Assembly: GCF_022869825.1 (NCBI RefSeq)
Contig: NZ_CP094971.1
Location: 1,303,501 to 1,367,500 of the forward strand
Direction of reading: 5' to 3'
Source: Clostridium sp. BJN0001
GTDB lineage: Bacteria > Bacillota > Clostridia > Clostridiales > Clostridiaceae
DNA length: 64,000 bases
Positions 63,636 through 64,000 of this stretch are shown in pieces. Numbering within the stretch: the first letter of the stretch is position 1; each line of letters begins with the position of its first letter. The notes beneath the pieces were generated by a model that saw nothing but the letters and a program-made list of their open reading frames with translations, was not told where the DNA came from and searched no databases. Both the position numbers and the translations under genes were made by a program.

Positions 63636-64000
63636 CTACTTATTAATCTTTTTCTTTAGAAGTTTTACTCCAGGATAAACTTCATCTGTCATTTTATTAA
63701 ATTCATCTTCAGGAATATTGCAAACATCTGTTTCATAATCAATATGATCAAAAGCATCCTCATATCCATCTAAATCAGAATTATCTAAATTGTTATTTTC
63801 CATAAATCTCTTGTAAATCTCACTATTACTTAGATTTTCTTCATTTATTTCATCAAGTTCTTCAGAAGTAAGATCAGCTTTTATATCCTCCATATACTCT
63901 TCTTCTAAGATTTTATTTTCATCTTTATTTTTAGCTATATCTTCTATTTTTATAGCTTTAGTATCTATTCCATTCATTTCAAGACATTTTCCACAATTAT
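63636..64000 (-). CDS. Acidic hypothetical protein with CxxC pair, 5' end cut by window edge
   Basis: An ATG at 63977 gives 113 aa, but the frame stays open upstream to the window edge and reads NCGKCLE before MNGIDTK. This is a CxxC knuckle of a zinc-ribbon type, so the gene probably starts beyond 64000. The body is very acidic (NKDENKILEEEYMEDI, SEELDEINEENLSNSE) and helical with no membrane segment. No family recognised. There is no clear ribosome site before the ATG at 63977, which supports the longer frame. Confidence 0.6.
   Translation of the reverse strand, partial: NCGKCLEMNGIDTKAIKIEDIAKNKDENKILEEEYMEDIKADLTSEELDEINEENLSNSEIYKRFMENNNLDNSDLDGYEDAFDHIDYETDVCNIPEDEFNKMTDEVYPGVKLLKKKINK

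Noticed and set aside
1..64000. CRISPR array, tRNA or rRNA genes
   Set aside because: No regularly spaced repeats and no recognisable tRNA or rRNA sequence were seen.

Overview
The window looks like chromosome of a low-GC Firmicute, most probably Clostridium sensu stricto. The evidence is very AT-rich coding with ATA/AGA-type codon choice, strong AGGAGG-like ribosome binding sites, many Rho-independent terminators, two T-box leaders, an IspH-S1 fusion, a SigI/RsgI pair, and proteins with clostridial cell-wall-binding repeats. I cannot name the species. About 56 protein genes are supported. There are no rRNA or tRNA genes, no CRISPR array and no prophage; one complete insertion sequence is present.

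Layout. 1-9.2 kb: a response regulator cut by the left edge, an M16 peptidase, recX, a CvpA-like/transglutaminase membrane protein, a TPR protein, a giant 1432-aa activase/dehydratase fusion, and a small wall-binding protein. 9.2-16.2 kb: an AraC regulator divergent from a GH31 alpha-glucosidase that is coupled to a MATE transporter, then an LD-carboxypeptidase and a formylglycine-generating-enzyme-like orphan. 16.2-26 kb: T-box plus valS, a PRPP synthetase, TerC, a DMT transporter, small proteins and a DinG-type helicase. 26-31 kb: a CHAP wall hydrolase, a NERD protein, a 3D-domain protein, the IS element, and a secreted DUF305-like protein. 31-36 kb: cstA, an Lrp regulator, a Nudix hydrolase and a DUF815 ATPase. 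35.8-41.2 kb: branched-chain amino-acid genes (ilvBN behind a T-box, divergent from leuA) and hisC. 41.2-47.5 kb: an LRR/wall-binding amidase-like protein, a DECD-box helicase, methionine aminopeptidase, a J-like/TPR protein and sigI-rsgI. 47.6-57 kb: homocysteine methyltransferase/MTHFR, a histidine phosphatase, a glycogen-debranching enzyme, an HI0933 flavoprotein, cmk and ispH-S1. 57-64 kb: a GNAT protein, trpD, a type-4 uracil-DNA glycosylase, miaB, ybaK, a Xer-type recombinase, a lipoprotein, and an acidic CxxC protein cut by the right edge.

How the parts fit. Amino-acid supply is controlled at RNA level. Aligning the two T-boxes gives GUA (Val) as the likely specifier for valS and CUA (Leu) for ilvBN, so leucine starvation would open acetolactate synthase expression while leuA sits on its own divergent promoter. 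Envelope remodelling is a second theme: three wall-binding-repeat proteins, a 3D-domain protein, an LD-carboxypeptidase and the SigI/RsgI sensor. Alpha-glucan use (GH31, GH133) is a third. The most unusual items are the activase fusion with two complete cysteine pairs, the FGE-like orphan beside LD-carboxypeptidase, the 36-bp palindrome touching the Xer recombinase promoter, and the IS that has separated a DUF305-like secreted protein from its upstream DNA.
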